This document shows positions 20,279 to 30,792 of a stretch of DNA of 64,000 nucleotides, in pieces. Source of the DNA: Peltaster fructicola. Lineage: Eukaryota > Ascomycota > Dothideomycetes. The translations under genes were made by a program, and so were the position numbers. Positions within the stretch are counted from its first letter, which is position 1. Each line of letters starts with the position of its first letter. Location of the stretch: NCBI GenBank assembly GCA_001592805.2, contig CP051141.1:1302001-1366000 (forward strand), written 5' to 3'. The notes under the pieces were generated by a model. That model did no database searches, was not told where the DNA came from, and was given only the letters and a program-made list of their open reading frames with translations.

Positions 20279-21467
20279 ATGAACCGTCTCGTAACAATGA
20301 ATGCGGAGCAGGGAAGCAGATCAGAAGATACGCTGAGCGGAGGATTCGAGAGGTTATGGAAACGAGCTGGCAAGCGTTCTGCTGCGGCTTCGGCAGAGCC
20401 TGGGACGCAAGCAGGAGGCCAAAGTGAGCACGCAGATGAGACCGCAGGGCACATGGCTGACGGCCTGTACTAGAGGAGCGAAGCGGATTCAGTCGATTGT
20501 TCAGCGCCAAATCCAGATCTACAGATGAAGAAGCTTCTGGTGGTAGCGGTGGTAGCGATGGTACCGAGAAGCCTCGTAGACGACAGCAGATCTACAATGC
20601 CCAGAAGTAGGTTGAGACCACCTGCAGAGAGCTATCAGTAACAGATCCAGGCGACATCGTGAGAAGAAAAGCATTTACATCAAAGGTCTAGAGACCGAGA
20701 TCTACCAGCTAAGGAACATGGAATCTGCTGTCACTACGCAGAAGGAGAGGCTTCTTCAGCAGAACGCTAGATTACGGTCGCTTCTGGAAGACCACCAGAA
20801 CGCAGGGATGTCCACCAGTTTTGATCAGCAGCTACCTTTCGCTACTGTGTCGGTTCATCACGACGCCGAGATGCAGCACGAGCGTCTTTTCCTCGAACCT
20901 CATGCCCACAGCACTGCTCACGATGATAGCTGGGCAGCGATGGACTTCATATTGGCTCTGGAATGGCCTTGTCGCTCCCACATACCCCATCCTGTCCTGT
21001 CGCCTCCAGGTGTACCTTTTCAGCCCTGCGGCGATGCTGCATTCAATGGCCATGGACTCACCATGACATCAGCTATCCTTGGCAGCAGCCTGCACCACCA
21101 GTGCATGTCGGCTTCGGAGCTGCCGTCCTATAACGGTATTGATGACAATATTCTTCAGAAATGGCAACTACCATATGCTGAGATCGAAAAGTATGTACAA
21201 CTGCTAGGTGTGTGCGCTTGCTGACGGTCGTCCTGTAGGCTGGTTTGCCTGGCAGAACGCCTCGAGCTTGATGACGATTTCATCACTCCGGCACAGGCTT
21301 ATTCTGCAATCAAGGCTCAGTGTCCTCAGCCTGTGCTCCTGAGACGTGTTCTTGCTACCATGAAGTCAGCACTCACAGCACTGGTTCAGTGTCAAGGCTT
21401 CGGAGCTGTCATGGACACTACCAAGTTCAACCAGTGTCTTGCTCATGCTCTGGCCCAGAACCTGTAG
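20279..21467 (+). CDS. bZIP transcription factor of the fungal atypical AQRxHRERK type
   Basis: Four exons fit: 20279-20423, 20474-20606, 20651-21190 and 21239-21467; introns of 50, 44 and 48 nt with GT-AG ends, the first with a GGCTGAC branch site. The joined basic region is RRRQQIYNAQKRHREKKSIY and continues IKGLETEIYQLRNME into a leucine-zipper-like coil ending near ARLRSLLEDH. This register matches the fungal pattern A-Q-R-x-H-R-E-R-K-x2-Y-I-K-x-L-E. In it the position of the usual invariant Asn of bZIP domains is Ile. The C-terminal part (DDDFITPAQAYSAIKAQCPQ) resembles the ITPxQA helix seen in such factors. A longer first exon or the second ATG (20297) is possible. Convergent with elongin C (98 bp). 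Target genes unknown. Confidence 0.82.
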
Positions 21468-21565
21468 GTCTATTTGACGTTCTTTCAAAATCTGGCCGAA
21501 GACGATGGAGTGTTGCCTGTCTCGAGTGCCTTTCGTGTAGCGGCATTTTTCATACTGCTGCAGGA

Positions 21566-21946
21566 TCAGTATGCCATCATTCTACTACTCAAGTCTGACT
21601 TACAATCAAGGTAGTCAGCTGCCATAAGCACCTCGAGGACACTCTCCAGTGGTAGATCGAGATCTGGCGCGTCCTTGGTGTCAAGGTACTTCTCTTTGTG
21701 GTATAGATACTGAGCCACGACTTCAAGTGTCTCGCCACTGCTTGAAGTCAGTCTCCTCTGACATCTGAGCTCAGCTAGGACGTACGTGATGTTCTCGAAT
21801 CGAATCATGTTTGTCTTCGACTCTGCAAAACCTCGTGAGACGTCCAGCATTCCCTTCAGTGTGTGGCTGACGTTGGCAGCCGATCGCTTGACGACGAACG
21901 AGAAACCATCGTTGGAGACAAGTGTGATATAGTTGGTCTCAGCCAT
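21566..21946 (-). CDS. elc1: Elongin C (Skp1-like BTB/POZ fold)
   Basis: Small adaptor that joins elongin A or VHL/SOCS-box-like receptors to a cullin, or acts in RNA polymerase II turnover. Residues MAETNYITLVSNDGFSFVVK and the segment HTLKGMLDVSRGFAESKTNM match the family (YVKLISSDGHEFIVKR and TIKAMLSGPG in animals). A 5'-GTACGT intron of about 45 nt inside codon Thr of ENIT joins directly to GETLEVVAQYLYHKEKYLD, and the conserved end is LESVLEVLMAADYLDC. The stop at 21566 reads a few residues past the usual end; an alternative final intron with donor GTAAGT right after DYLD would end the protein a few residues later near 21.55 kb. Either way ~105-110 residues, normal for the family. Confidence 0.9.
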   Translation of the reverse strand: MAETNYITLVSNDGFSFVVKRSAANVSHTLKGMLDVSRGFAESKTNMIRFENITYVLAELRCQRRLTSSSGETLEVVAQYLYHKEKYLDTKDAPDLDLPLESVLEVLMAADYLDCKSDLSSRMMAY

Positions 21947-23195
21947 GATGAGCTGTGTGCTGACAGGATACTTGTATCGCTTATCACCATTCGGCGGTCT
22001 GATGCGTATAGAGGCAAGAATTGATTACCGGCAGTCGACTATAGGAGAGCACAAGGTGAGGTTATGATTTGAGCCGTTTCTGACTCCAGGCTTCTTTGGT
22101 TGAGGAGGCTCGGCACGAGAATTCGCTCCTGTGCGGTGACGGCATGCCTACTTTGCATCTACATGTACATCAACCTCACACCAACAACTCATCAATTATC
22201 CATCGTATCACGATTCAGCAAGACCGCAGCAGCATGCTCAAGGGGCTTATTGATGTCTGCAGCATCAGCTATGAGGCGTCGTCAAGAATGCCTCCTTAGT
22301 GCCGACCTACCTCTCCCACGCAATCAGCACGACCAACACTTCATCAACTCTGTTTGATCACGTATCGCCGTAATGCTCTACGATGTGTTTAAAGTCTCCT
22401 GAGCGCTTCCATGTAGCGCTACTTGATCCAGAGCACTCAAGTTACATACTTGCGGACATTGATGCAAGGAGTTTTACTTGGTAAGAGATTACTCACTGCA
22501 GTCCTGGAGGTCCTCACGAAACGATCAGTCTCCACACATTCGCAATGGCGCCGGGATACGAAGTGATTAGCTGGTGTGCAGAAGCGCTGATCTGGCCGGA
22601 TCACCGTATGAGCGTGGGTCAAGTTGTCTGTAAGACGTGACGGCCCTACGCGTGTTCTGCACTTTCTGTTTACTTGTCGAACCACTACATCGGAAAGGTT
22701 CCCTCCTGTGACATCCTCGACACCAGCTCACCTGTCATCCGTCTATCACAAGGCGATGAAGCGAGGCCGACCGCACACTGCACAACAGACGCCCTTTTGC
22801 ATCAGCGTATCTGCTCAAAGTACCTAGATGTACTTGTACGAGGCTAGCACCGTCGAGATTTGTGCTTAAACGCCCATCAATGATGGCTAGCTGTTAGTCC
22901 AAGGCGATGTTGGCCTATTTCCACCTCGCTGGTACTACTCAATGGCAGAATTCCTGCAGCCTCTTCGTCGGGACTTTCTTAAACCATCCACTGGCCAAGC
23001 CTCTCTCAACCCTTGCTCATACTTATGATTCTCGAGCGCGTTATACTGTCACCATCGTGGGATCCTCATATCAGAGCATTCCTGAACACTCCACTCAGGA
23101 AACATCCAATTTAGTATAAGATATGGCCGCCGAGAGAACAAATTTGAGCATCACACACAGGTCGCAGGCCAAACATTCGTTCATTCGGCACGACC
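21947..23195. other. Intergenic region upstream of the giant surface protein
   Basis: About 1.25 kb. It holds the elongin C promoter and the long upstream region of the surface-protein gene. Several short frames, none convincing. Long upstream regions are common for regulated adhesin genes; no motif is claimed apart from the TATA-like site at 23116. Confidence 0.5.
23116..23122 (+). promoter_or_regulatory. TATA-like element of the giant surface-protein gene
   Basis: TATAAGA 74 nt upstream of the ATG at 23196, a usual distance for a TATA-driven fungal gene. Confidence 0.45.
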
Positions 23196-26100
23196 ATGGC
23201 ATTCATTCGTTCATGTTTATATGCGTTGTCTGCTGTTCCTGCACTTACTATTGCGACGCAGAGTCAGGATCTGCAGAAACGAGACTCGATCATAGCAGCT
23301 AGCTTGCGAGACACTGTCAGCGCACTCCAGCTTGGTGCAACAAATGCCCTCACGACCGTTCCTGTGGGCATCGTCGACTGGCTGTCAGGAGCCGGTCCTC
23401 ATGCCATTTACGGCAACATCAACAACTATGGTACCATACTCATTAGTCAGACAGATGCACTCACGACACCCAGTGGAGATGGTGTCCAGTGGCAGGGAAC
23501 ATCCACGGATGGCAGCCTTCGCAACTTTGCCGGCAGCTCCTTCATACTAAACGACGCTTCCGCCTCGACACCTTCAACGTACAACTTGATTCTCTCATCT
23601 CTCGAGAACAATGGAACTATGCAGCTCTGTGGTCCCGTGGGCAGCGCTATCAACCTCTGGTGTAATAGTGCGGACTGCTACAATGGTGGTCTCATCGTTT
23701 TCGAGCAGGTCAGAGGCTCTGCGAACACCGCTTCGATGTACTTCCGAAACGAGGTGCAGGCTGCTGCCCCTGCTGCGCAGAACATTATCAACAATGGTGG
23801 TGTTCTGATGCGCAGCGCTCGTGTTGACTTCACTCAAAACATTCTCGGCACTGGTTGCTACATGATGAGTAACAGCGCAGTCATGTTCTTGCAAAGTGGT
23901 GTTGGCACAAATCAGAACACTGCTGGAACGCCTGCTCTGAATGGCCAATCCATCTACTTCGTCGATGGCACTGCAGCAATGCACATCGAACAGGGCGTCT
24001 ACAGCGGCATCAGCTCGACCTTTGGCCCAAGGCTATACAATTTTGGCGCCGGTAATGCCATCGAGTTTGCTCAAACCATCACTGCAGTCACTTACAGCGC
24101 AGTGACTGGTCTCGTTACTGTCAACTTGGGTGTAAGCAACACTCTGAACATCCTTGTCGGTGCGGGCTACGTCCCAACCGGCTTCATCATTGGATCACAC
24201 GACGGGTACAACGCTGTCCTCTACAATGCTGCTGCGCCAGCGCTAGCAGCAACACCTCCGGCAGTCTGTCTTTTGACGACTCCTGCCTGTGCGATACTCC
24301 CAGCGGCAGTGTCTAGTTCCTCTGTTGTATCACATTCCAGCGCCGCTGCTACGTCCAGTGCCGCTGCAGCGAAACAATGGGGGCGGACTCGGAGCTGGCC
24401 TCGGAGGAGGTGTCGGAGGTATCGTTGGAGGCGGCGTCACCATCAACTTGCCAACCAGCGCCATTGGACTTCCATCTGTCTCACTGGGGCTCTCGGTGGC
24501 ACTCCCTTCGGTGGGGCTCTCCCTGCCTGCCCTCTCGGTATCAGTCCCATCAGTAGCGGTCTCTGTCCCGGCAGTATCAATCCCTTCAGTAGCGGTCTCG
24601 ATTCCCTCTCTTGCACTGTCAGTCCCATCATTGGCTGTCTCCGTGCCATCGATCTCAGTGCCACCTGTGGTGGTCTCGGTCCCTTCAATCTCGGTCCCTC
24701 TGGAGACGCTCTCTGTCCCATCGATATCACTTCCTCCAGTGGTCGTTTCGATCCCATCGTTATCGATTCCTTCAGTGGCTGTCTCTGTTCCGTCAATTTC
24801 GATTCCTTTGGAGACGCTCTCTCTCCCGGCCGTCTCGCTTCCATCAGTGGCCGTCTCAATTCCACCGATCTCGGTGCCCTCCGTGGCTATCTCGATTCCG
24901 TCGATCCCGTCGATCTCAGTGCCTTCGGCGGCCCTTTCGATTCCATCACTATCACTTCCTTCTGAAGTTGTCTCGATCCCGTCCATTTCGCTGCCTTCGG
25001 TGGCCATCCCGATCCCGCCTGTTTCGATTGAGTCGATATCCATCCCGGCGATCTCGATTCCATCAATATCACTTCCTTCTGAAGTTGTCTCGGTCCCGTC
25101 CATTTCGCTGCCTTCCGTGGCCATCCCGGTCCCGCCTCTTTCGATTGAGTCGATATCCATCCCGGCGATCTCAATCCCACCCAACTCGGTACCCTCAGTG
25201 GGAGTCGGTCTTCCTAGTATCAGTTTGCCGGCGATATCTGTGCCGATATCGAGCATCCTAGAACCTATACTCAGCGACGTCTCTGGCCTGCTCAATCCAA
25301 CCCTCAGCAATCCCGGTCTCAACCTGCCAACGCTCTCAGTTCCAGCAATCTCGGTTCCTTCGATCACCCTCGGCATTCCAAGCTTAAGCTTGCCATCAGT
25401 CAGTGTTCCAGATTTGAGTGTGCCAGCTCTATCGCTCTCACTCCCAGCTGTGAGCTTGCCATCAGTCAGTGTTCCAGATTTGAGCGTGCCAGCTCTATCG
25501 CTCTCACTCCCAGCTGTGAGCTTGCCATCCCTGTCGTTGACAATCCCAGCTGTGGGTCTGCCGTCTCTCTCGATTCCTGCCATCGGCATCCCACCGATCG
25601 GACTTCCATCTGTTAGCGTCCCTGAGATCACGTTGTCACTGCCCAGCGTTGGTGTGCCTTCGCTCTCAGTCCCTGTCCTTAGCGAGCCTTCACTTGGACT
25701 TCCATCCATCAGCGTGCCTGGGCTTTCACTGTCACTACCAAGCATCGGTGTGCCTTCGCTCTCAGTTCCTGTCCTGAGCGAGCCTTCTCTTGGACTTCCA
25801 TCTATTAGCGTCCCTGGAATTCCACTATCACTGCCAAGCATCGGTGTGCCCTCACTCACCCTTCCAGCGATCAGTGAACCCTCTCTCGGACTTCCTTCTG
25901 TCAGTATTCCCGATGTTTCACTATCACTGCCAGTATCGAGCATCATCCAGCCTATTCTCAGCGACATCTCTGGTCTGCTCAACCCATCTATCAGCATTCC
26001 TGGGCTTTCATTACCGGTGCCTTCAATCACTGCTCCTGGCGTGTCCCTCCCAACTGTCGGTGTTCCACCAGTATCAGTACCAGTTGTCGGGATACCATCG

Positions 26101-28554
26101 GTCAGTATTCCTGGTCTTTCTCTGAGTGTGCCATCCGTTGGTGTACCTGGCATCTCGCTGAGTGTGCCTTCAGTGTCGATTCCCGGGCTCAGCGTGCCAT
26201 CAATTAGTGAGCCTGTCCTTCCAACTCTCAGTGTCCCTGGACTTTCCTTGGCCATCCCGTCACTCAGCGTGCCCGGTCTCTCAGTGGGCATCCCATCGAT
26301 CAGCCTTCCAGCGGTCTCGGTCCCATCTGTTGGCTTGCCATCAGTGTCAGTGCCAGGTATCAGCGTGCCCGCTCTATCACTACCGTCGGCCTCGATCCCG
26401 GGCCTTTCTATCCCAAGTGTCAGCCTTCCAGCAGTCTCGGTTCCATCTGTTGGCTTGCCATCAGTGTCAGTGCCAGGTATTAGTGTGCCCGCTCTATCAC
26501 TGCCATCGGTCTCGATCCCTGGCCTTTCTATCCCAAGTGTCAGCCTTCCAGCAGTCTCGGTCCCTACCATCAGCATTCCAAACGTCAGCCTGCCATCAAT
26601 ATCGATTCCAAGTATATCCATTCCGGGCATCGTTTTGCCATTCCCGGGTGCCTCAGTACCAGCTCAGGACTCACGTTCGGCTGCTGCGAGTGTATCGACC
26701 AGCAGCAGCGCACGAGCAAACACTGCATCTTCGATTTTGTCATCAGCCAGTTTACCAGCACTCTCTATCCCTTCGCTGCTCCCATCGTTCTCACTCAACC
26801 TTCCATCGGTTGGCGTATCTGTCGCGGACCAGCTCTCTGTCACACTCGGCATCTCCGTGGCGCCAATCGCAAGCGCTCTTCCATCCGTGGTACCACAAGT
26901 CTGCCCATCAGTCTTCTCTTGCTTGGCCACATCAACAAACTCGACCACATGTTTTAGCGGTAGCAGCTACTACGTTCAGTGTAGTCTTTTGATCCAGGGC
27001 ACACAATTGCAACAAGTGGTCGCGCCAAACTCGGACACTTGTTTTGCCACTTGCGCTGGAAATGCACTCTGCCAGGGTATTAACTTCTTCTCGAATGGTG
27101 TTTGCCAGCTGTACTCGTCAGTGGACAACTACATTCTCGCACCAGTCAACGGAGCATTTTCTGCACGTCGATTTGCTATCGCAGGTGTCAGCTCTCTGCC
27201 AAGTCTGCCTACAACGTCTGGAGTTGCATCAATACCAGTTGTTTCAGGAGTGTCTTCCGTCTTAGCTGTGTCACAGCAGTCCACACTACCTTCCGGTCTC
27301 TCCTCACTACCAATCGTTCCTGGCGTGAGCGTGACTTCTCTACCAGCAGTCACAGGTCTATCTTCTCTGCCAGCGATCTCAGCGTTGTCTTCACTTCCAG
27401 CAGTTTCAGGATTATCCTCATTGCCAGCAATCTCCGGGCTGTCTTCATTGCCAGCAATCTCAGCATTATCTTCGCTGCCAGCAGTCACTGCTCTCTCGCT
27501 GCCAGCGGTCTCAGGACTGTCTTCACTGCCAGCAGTTTCAGGACTATCCTCGCTTCCAGCAATTTCCGTGCCGTCTTCGTTGCCAGCAATCTCAGCATTA
27601 TCTTCGCTGCCAGCAGTCACTGCTCTCTCGCTGCCAGCGGTCTCAGGACTGTCTTCACTGCCAGCAGTTCCAGGACTATCCTCGCTTCCAGCAATTTCCG
27701 TGCCGTCTTCTCTACCATCAATCTCGGGACTATCATCCCTGCCAGCAGTCACTGCTCTCTCCTCGCTACCAGCACTTTCAGGATTATCTTCGCTGCCGGC
27801 AATCTCGAGATTGTCGACATCACTAGTCATCAGTGTTCCGTCACTCACAACTGCTTTGCCGACCATCTCGCCAAGCGCTTCATTGACGGTTGGCCAGATC
27901 ATTCCGTTCAGTGCGCTTTTTGCCACATCTACATGTGCACCAGCTCAAACAGCAACGCCATGTCCAGCTTGCGATGGAGCTGCATTGGGCCGTGCAGGCA
28001 GCGATTACAGCGTTCACTGTGCAGCTGCATACGTTGGACGACCTGTAGGATCCACCAAGAAGCGAGGCGTCGGCAAGTTCAGACGCCAGACTGCGTTGAC
28101 CTACCAGGACTGTATCACCGAGTGTGACGCCAGCACTAGCTGTCAAGCAGCATCCTTCAACACAGTTGATCAGTCGTGTACTCTGTACAGCTGTGTCGAG
28201 AACGGTATCTACGACCCGAACTCACAGGGTTACTACAAGCAGAGTGATGTCGACACAGTGGCTTGCAGCGTCAACGGCACTTCCTCTTCTGCCAGCAGTT
28301 TGTTCGGCGCAACCAGTCTTGGCGTCTCTGTTGTGGCACCTTCTACCGCATCAACTGTTGCTGCAGTCTCAGCTTCAGCTTCTGGATTGTCCAGCGTTGT
28401 AGCATCGATCTCAGCATCAGGTGTCGCACAGACGACTCTTGAAGGCATTGTCACAGTCTGTGGGCCAGATCATCTACCTCTGGGTGGCACAGTCTTCGTG
28501 ACTACGACCTACACTTCTATGGTCTCGCCACCTTTCTCCTCGACATCGGCTTGA
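23196..28554 (+). CDS. Giant repetitive cell-surface protein: Hyr1-like head, SxP pentapeptide and LSSLPA octapeptide repeats, two PAN/apple-like modules
   Basis: Predicted secreted, wall-associated adhesin-like protein of about 1770 residues. Signal peptide MAFIRSCLYALSAVPALTIA is followed by a Kex2-type KR. Residues ~50-370 look like the beta-helical head of hyphally regulated cell wall proteins (NNYGTILIS, ENNGTMQLCG, NFGAGNAIEF). After a Ser/Ala linker and a glycine run (GGGLGAGLGGGVGGIVGGG) come ~740 residues of S-[VIL]-P-x-[VIL] repeats, a six-Cys module (CFATCAGNALCQGINFFSNG), ~230 residues of GLSSLPAV-type repeats, and a second Cys-rich module (CITECDASTSCQAASFNTVD). The tail has no GPI-like hydrophobic end. 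The head and repeat frames differ by one base; a 43-nt GT-AG intron (24327-24369) joins them, or one base is wrong near 24.38 kb. Role in adhesion is inference. Confidence 0.8.
24327..24369 (+). other. Candidate 43-nt intron (or frame offset) joining head and repeat region of the surface protein
   Basis: GTATCA donor and GCTGCAG acceptor, phase 0, length 1 modulo 3, exactly what is needed to move from the head frame to the repeat frame. No good branch site is seen and the removed stretch encodes a plausible Ser/Ala linker in the head frame, so a single surplus base at about 24378-24386 (beside a run of five G) is an equally good explanation. Confidence 0.45.
24440..26665 (+). repeat. Coding repeat array 1: 15-nt units encoding S-[VIL]-P-x-[VIL]
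   Basis: About 2.2 kb of imperfect 15-nt units, with higher-order blocks. Examples of repeated longer segments are the near-identical copies around 26.29-26.41, 26.41-26.53 and 26.53-26.59 kb (each including the phrase LSIPSVSLPAVSVP) and the duplicated segment with LPSVSVPDLSVPALSLSLPA near 25.38-25.52 kb. The units are diverged enough to be distinguishable, so the array grew by block duplication rather than by single-unit slippage only. Confidence 0.9.
27187..27895 (+). repeat. Coding repeat array 2: 24-nt units encoding GLSSLPAV/I-S
   Basis: About 700 bp of 24-nt units, with a 132-nt higher-order duplication: the segment ending ...CAGCATTA at about 27468 recurs at 27600 and is followed by the same TALSLPAVSGLSSLPAV phrase. 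The grammar differs from array 1 (period 8 residues, not 5), so the two arrays expanded independently. Confidence 0.88.
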
Positions 28555-29045
28555 TTTGCCGCGACCTTGGGGATCAACAAACGCAATATGCCCTTCTCTG
28601 CTTCTGTATTCACGCAAAATAATAGCATGCCATGATCGAGGGCTTTTGAGCCGCTCAACAAACGGCCTGGAGTATAGGATATTTCGTTGTGCAGTATTAG
28701 ATATAACATAGCAATCAAACATGATGTCCATTCATTCTACAGTACATTCCGTGGTGTCCAGATTGATACGTTTGATAGATTTGCGAGATCGATCTGGTTA
28801 TACCAAACAGGTTCTTAGCGTTGGTGAGGCTCATGCAGCTCCAGCTTTCATGCATGTCGATGAGGCGAAAAAATGTCGGCTCCATCATCATTTCGATATC
28901 GATAGATACATGTACTGACTTGTTTCTCCATTTGAAGTGCATCAGAACGCCTTCCTACGAACCTGCGAACATCACTCCTTTGCTGACTGAATGTCGAAGA
29001 CGGTTGCGCGAGCAGCGCTTGCTGGACCACTTTCATCAGCACAAC
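28555..29045. other. Intergenic region between surface-protein gene and COQ1
   Basis: About 490 bases with the 3' flank of the surface-protein gene and the COQ1 promoter. No gene seen. Confidence 0.5.
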
Positions 29046-30382
29046 ATGCGAAGCATCTCTGTCCCTGGCTGCGCCCGGCCGATAGCACACTCCATCCTGC
29101 GCGCGAAACATCCCAGACAAGTCAATGGCTTACAGATACGGCATCAATCAGCGGTGGCAGCAGCTGTGACGGCAGCGAAATCGTTGTTCTCCAATGGCCT
29201 ACCTCCTCCCGGACCCATGGGCATTGATCCATTGCGAGGTGTCGCGAAAGAGATGAAACAGATGACTGGACATATACGGCAGCTGTTAGGATCAGGGCAT
29301 CCAATGCTAGACACCGTCTCGAAGTACTATACACAAAGCGAGGGCAAATACGTCAGACCAATGCTGGTGCTGTTAATGTCACAGGCTACAGCATTGATGC
29401 CGAAGGAGCAACGAGACACCTTCGAACGAGCTGGCATAGACACGCCGATCTCTTCAGAGTCAATCCTTTCAGACTCAAACCCATCCTCTTCCATCACAGA
29501 CTTCTCCGACTCTGCTGCACACACGCAGACGGACGTCCTGCCATCACAACGCAGGTTAGCAGAAATAACAGAGCTCATACACACGGCATCGCTTCTTCAC
29601 GACGATGTGATCGACACCTCCTTCTCGCGCCGTGGCAACCCATCGGCGAATATTGCTTTCGGAAACAAGATGGCTGTATTGGCTGGCGATTTCCTCCTAG
29701 GACGAGCATCCGTTGCATTGGCACGTTTGCGGGATCCGGAAGTGACAGAGCTGCTGGCGACGGTGATTGCCAATCTTGTGGAAGGAGAGTTCATGCAGTT
29801 GAAGAATACTGCGCTCGACGAGAAATATCCGGTCTGGAGCGAGGACACGATCACATACTACCTACAGAAGACATACCTGAAGAGCGCCTCTTTGATCAGC
29901 AAATCTTGTCGATCAGCGGCCCTGCTAGGAGAGCAGTCGAAAGAGGTGGTAGAGGCTGCATATCAGTATGGCAAGAACCTTGGACTTGCGTTCCAGCTTG
30001 TCGATGACATGCTCGACTATACAGTCAGCGGACAAGAGCTTGGAAAGCCAGCAGGCGCAGATCTCGAGCTCGGCCTGGCCACGGCACCGCTGATCTTTGC
30101 ATGGAAGAACAACAGTGAGCTTGGCACGCTTGTCGGTCGGAAGTTCTCGCAAGATGGAGATGTCCAGAGGGTAGGTCTCGTTCATCCAGCGATAATTCAT
30201 TCCTTCTAATGACTTATTAGGCACGAGAAATCGTCATTGAGAGCGATGGTCTCGCGCAGACAAGAGCTCTCGCTCAGGATTATGTTGACAAAGCCGCCCA
30301 GGCTATTAGCTTCTTCCCAGACAGCGATGCTAAGAACGGCCTTATAGATATGTGCTCGAAAGTCATGCAGCGAAGGAAGTGA
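29046..30382 (+). CDS. coq1: Mitochondrial polyprenyl diphosphate synthase (COQ1), ubiquinone side chain
   Basis: Trans-prenyltransferase that extends farnesyl/geranylgeranyl diphosphate with isopentenyl diphosphate to make the ubiquinone tail, in the mitochondrial matrix. The ATG at 29046 opens a basic, Ser-rich targeting peptide (MRSISVPGCARPIAHSILRA). The two Asp-rich motifs are LLHDDVID (first) and QLVDDMLDY (second), with GKYVRPMLVLLMSQA and LVEGEFMQLKNT between or before them. An insertion of about 50 Ser-rich residues sits before the first motif, as in fungal homologues. One intron of about 47 nt near 30.17-30.22 kb joins DVQR to AREIVIESDGLAQTR; the stop is at 30380-30382. About 428 residues. 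Upstream frame is open but the ATG at 29046 gives the best presequence. Confidence 0.93.
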
Positions 30383-30792
30383 TCTTAAGCGACAGCATAC
30401 TGGCAGGGTAGCACTACGGCATATAGACGTCATGTACATTTAAAGTGTAACATATGTTGCCACAGGCATAAACCTTGAGACAATGTAGTAGATCCAAGGC
30501 GTAGATCGGACGAGATGTGCTGCAGTATGAACAGCATTATCGATACAGCAATGGAAGGTAGCGAAGTCACGATGCAAATGAGACCCAGTATGCCATGCAA
30601 TGCGGACAGCACTGCTGGCGTCACAGCACATTGGGCAGGGTCACAATACGTTCGTGACCCATCGTGTGCTATAACATGAGTGTCATAGCCGTTGTATCTG
30701 AGCTTGATCCATACACATCTCGTACTAATCCCGGTACGCCAGTATATGATGCATCATTCCATGCTCTTCCCGAACACATCACAGCGACACGC
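30383..30792. other. Convergent 3' flanks of COQ1 and RPL10
   Basis: About 410 bases between two stop codons on opposite strands. No gene or repeat seen. Confidence 0.55.

Noticed and set aside
20133-20510. Minus-strand frame of 125 codons over the bZIP 5' exons
   Set aside because: Opposes the well-supported bZIP exon chain and shows no domain.
24330-26630. 766-codon minus-strand frame as a real gene
   Set aside because: It mirrors the sense pentapeptide array exactly, has no signal, domain or splice structure of its own, and its openness is explained by the repeat codons. Kept only as a finding.
27102-28127. 341-codon plus-strand frame within the surface-protein gene
   Set aside because: Alternative frame of the octapeptide array; loses both Cys modules and has repeat-driven composition.
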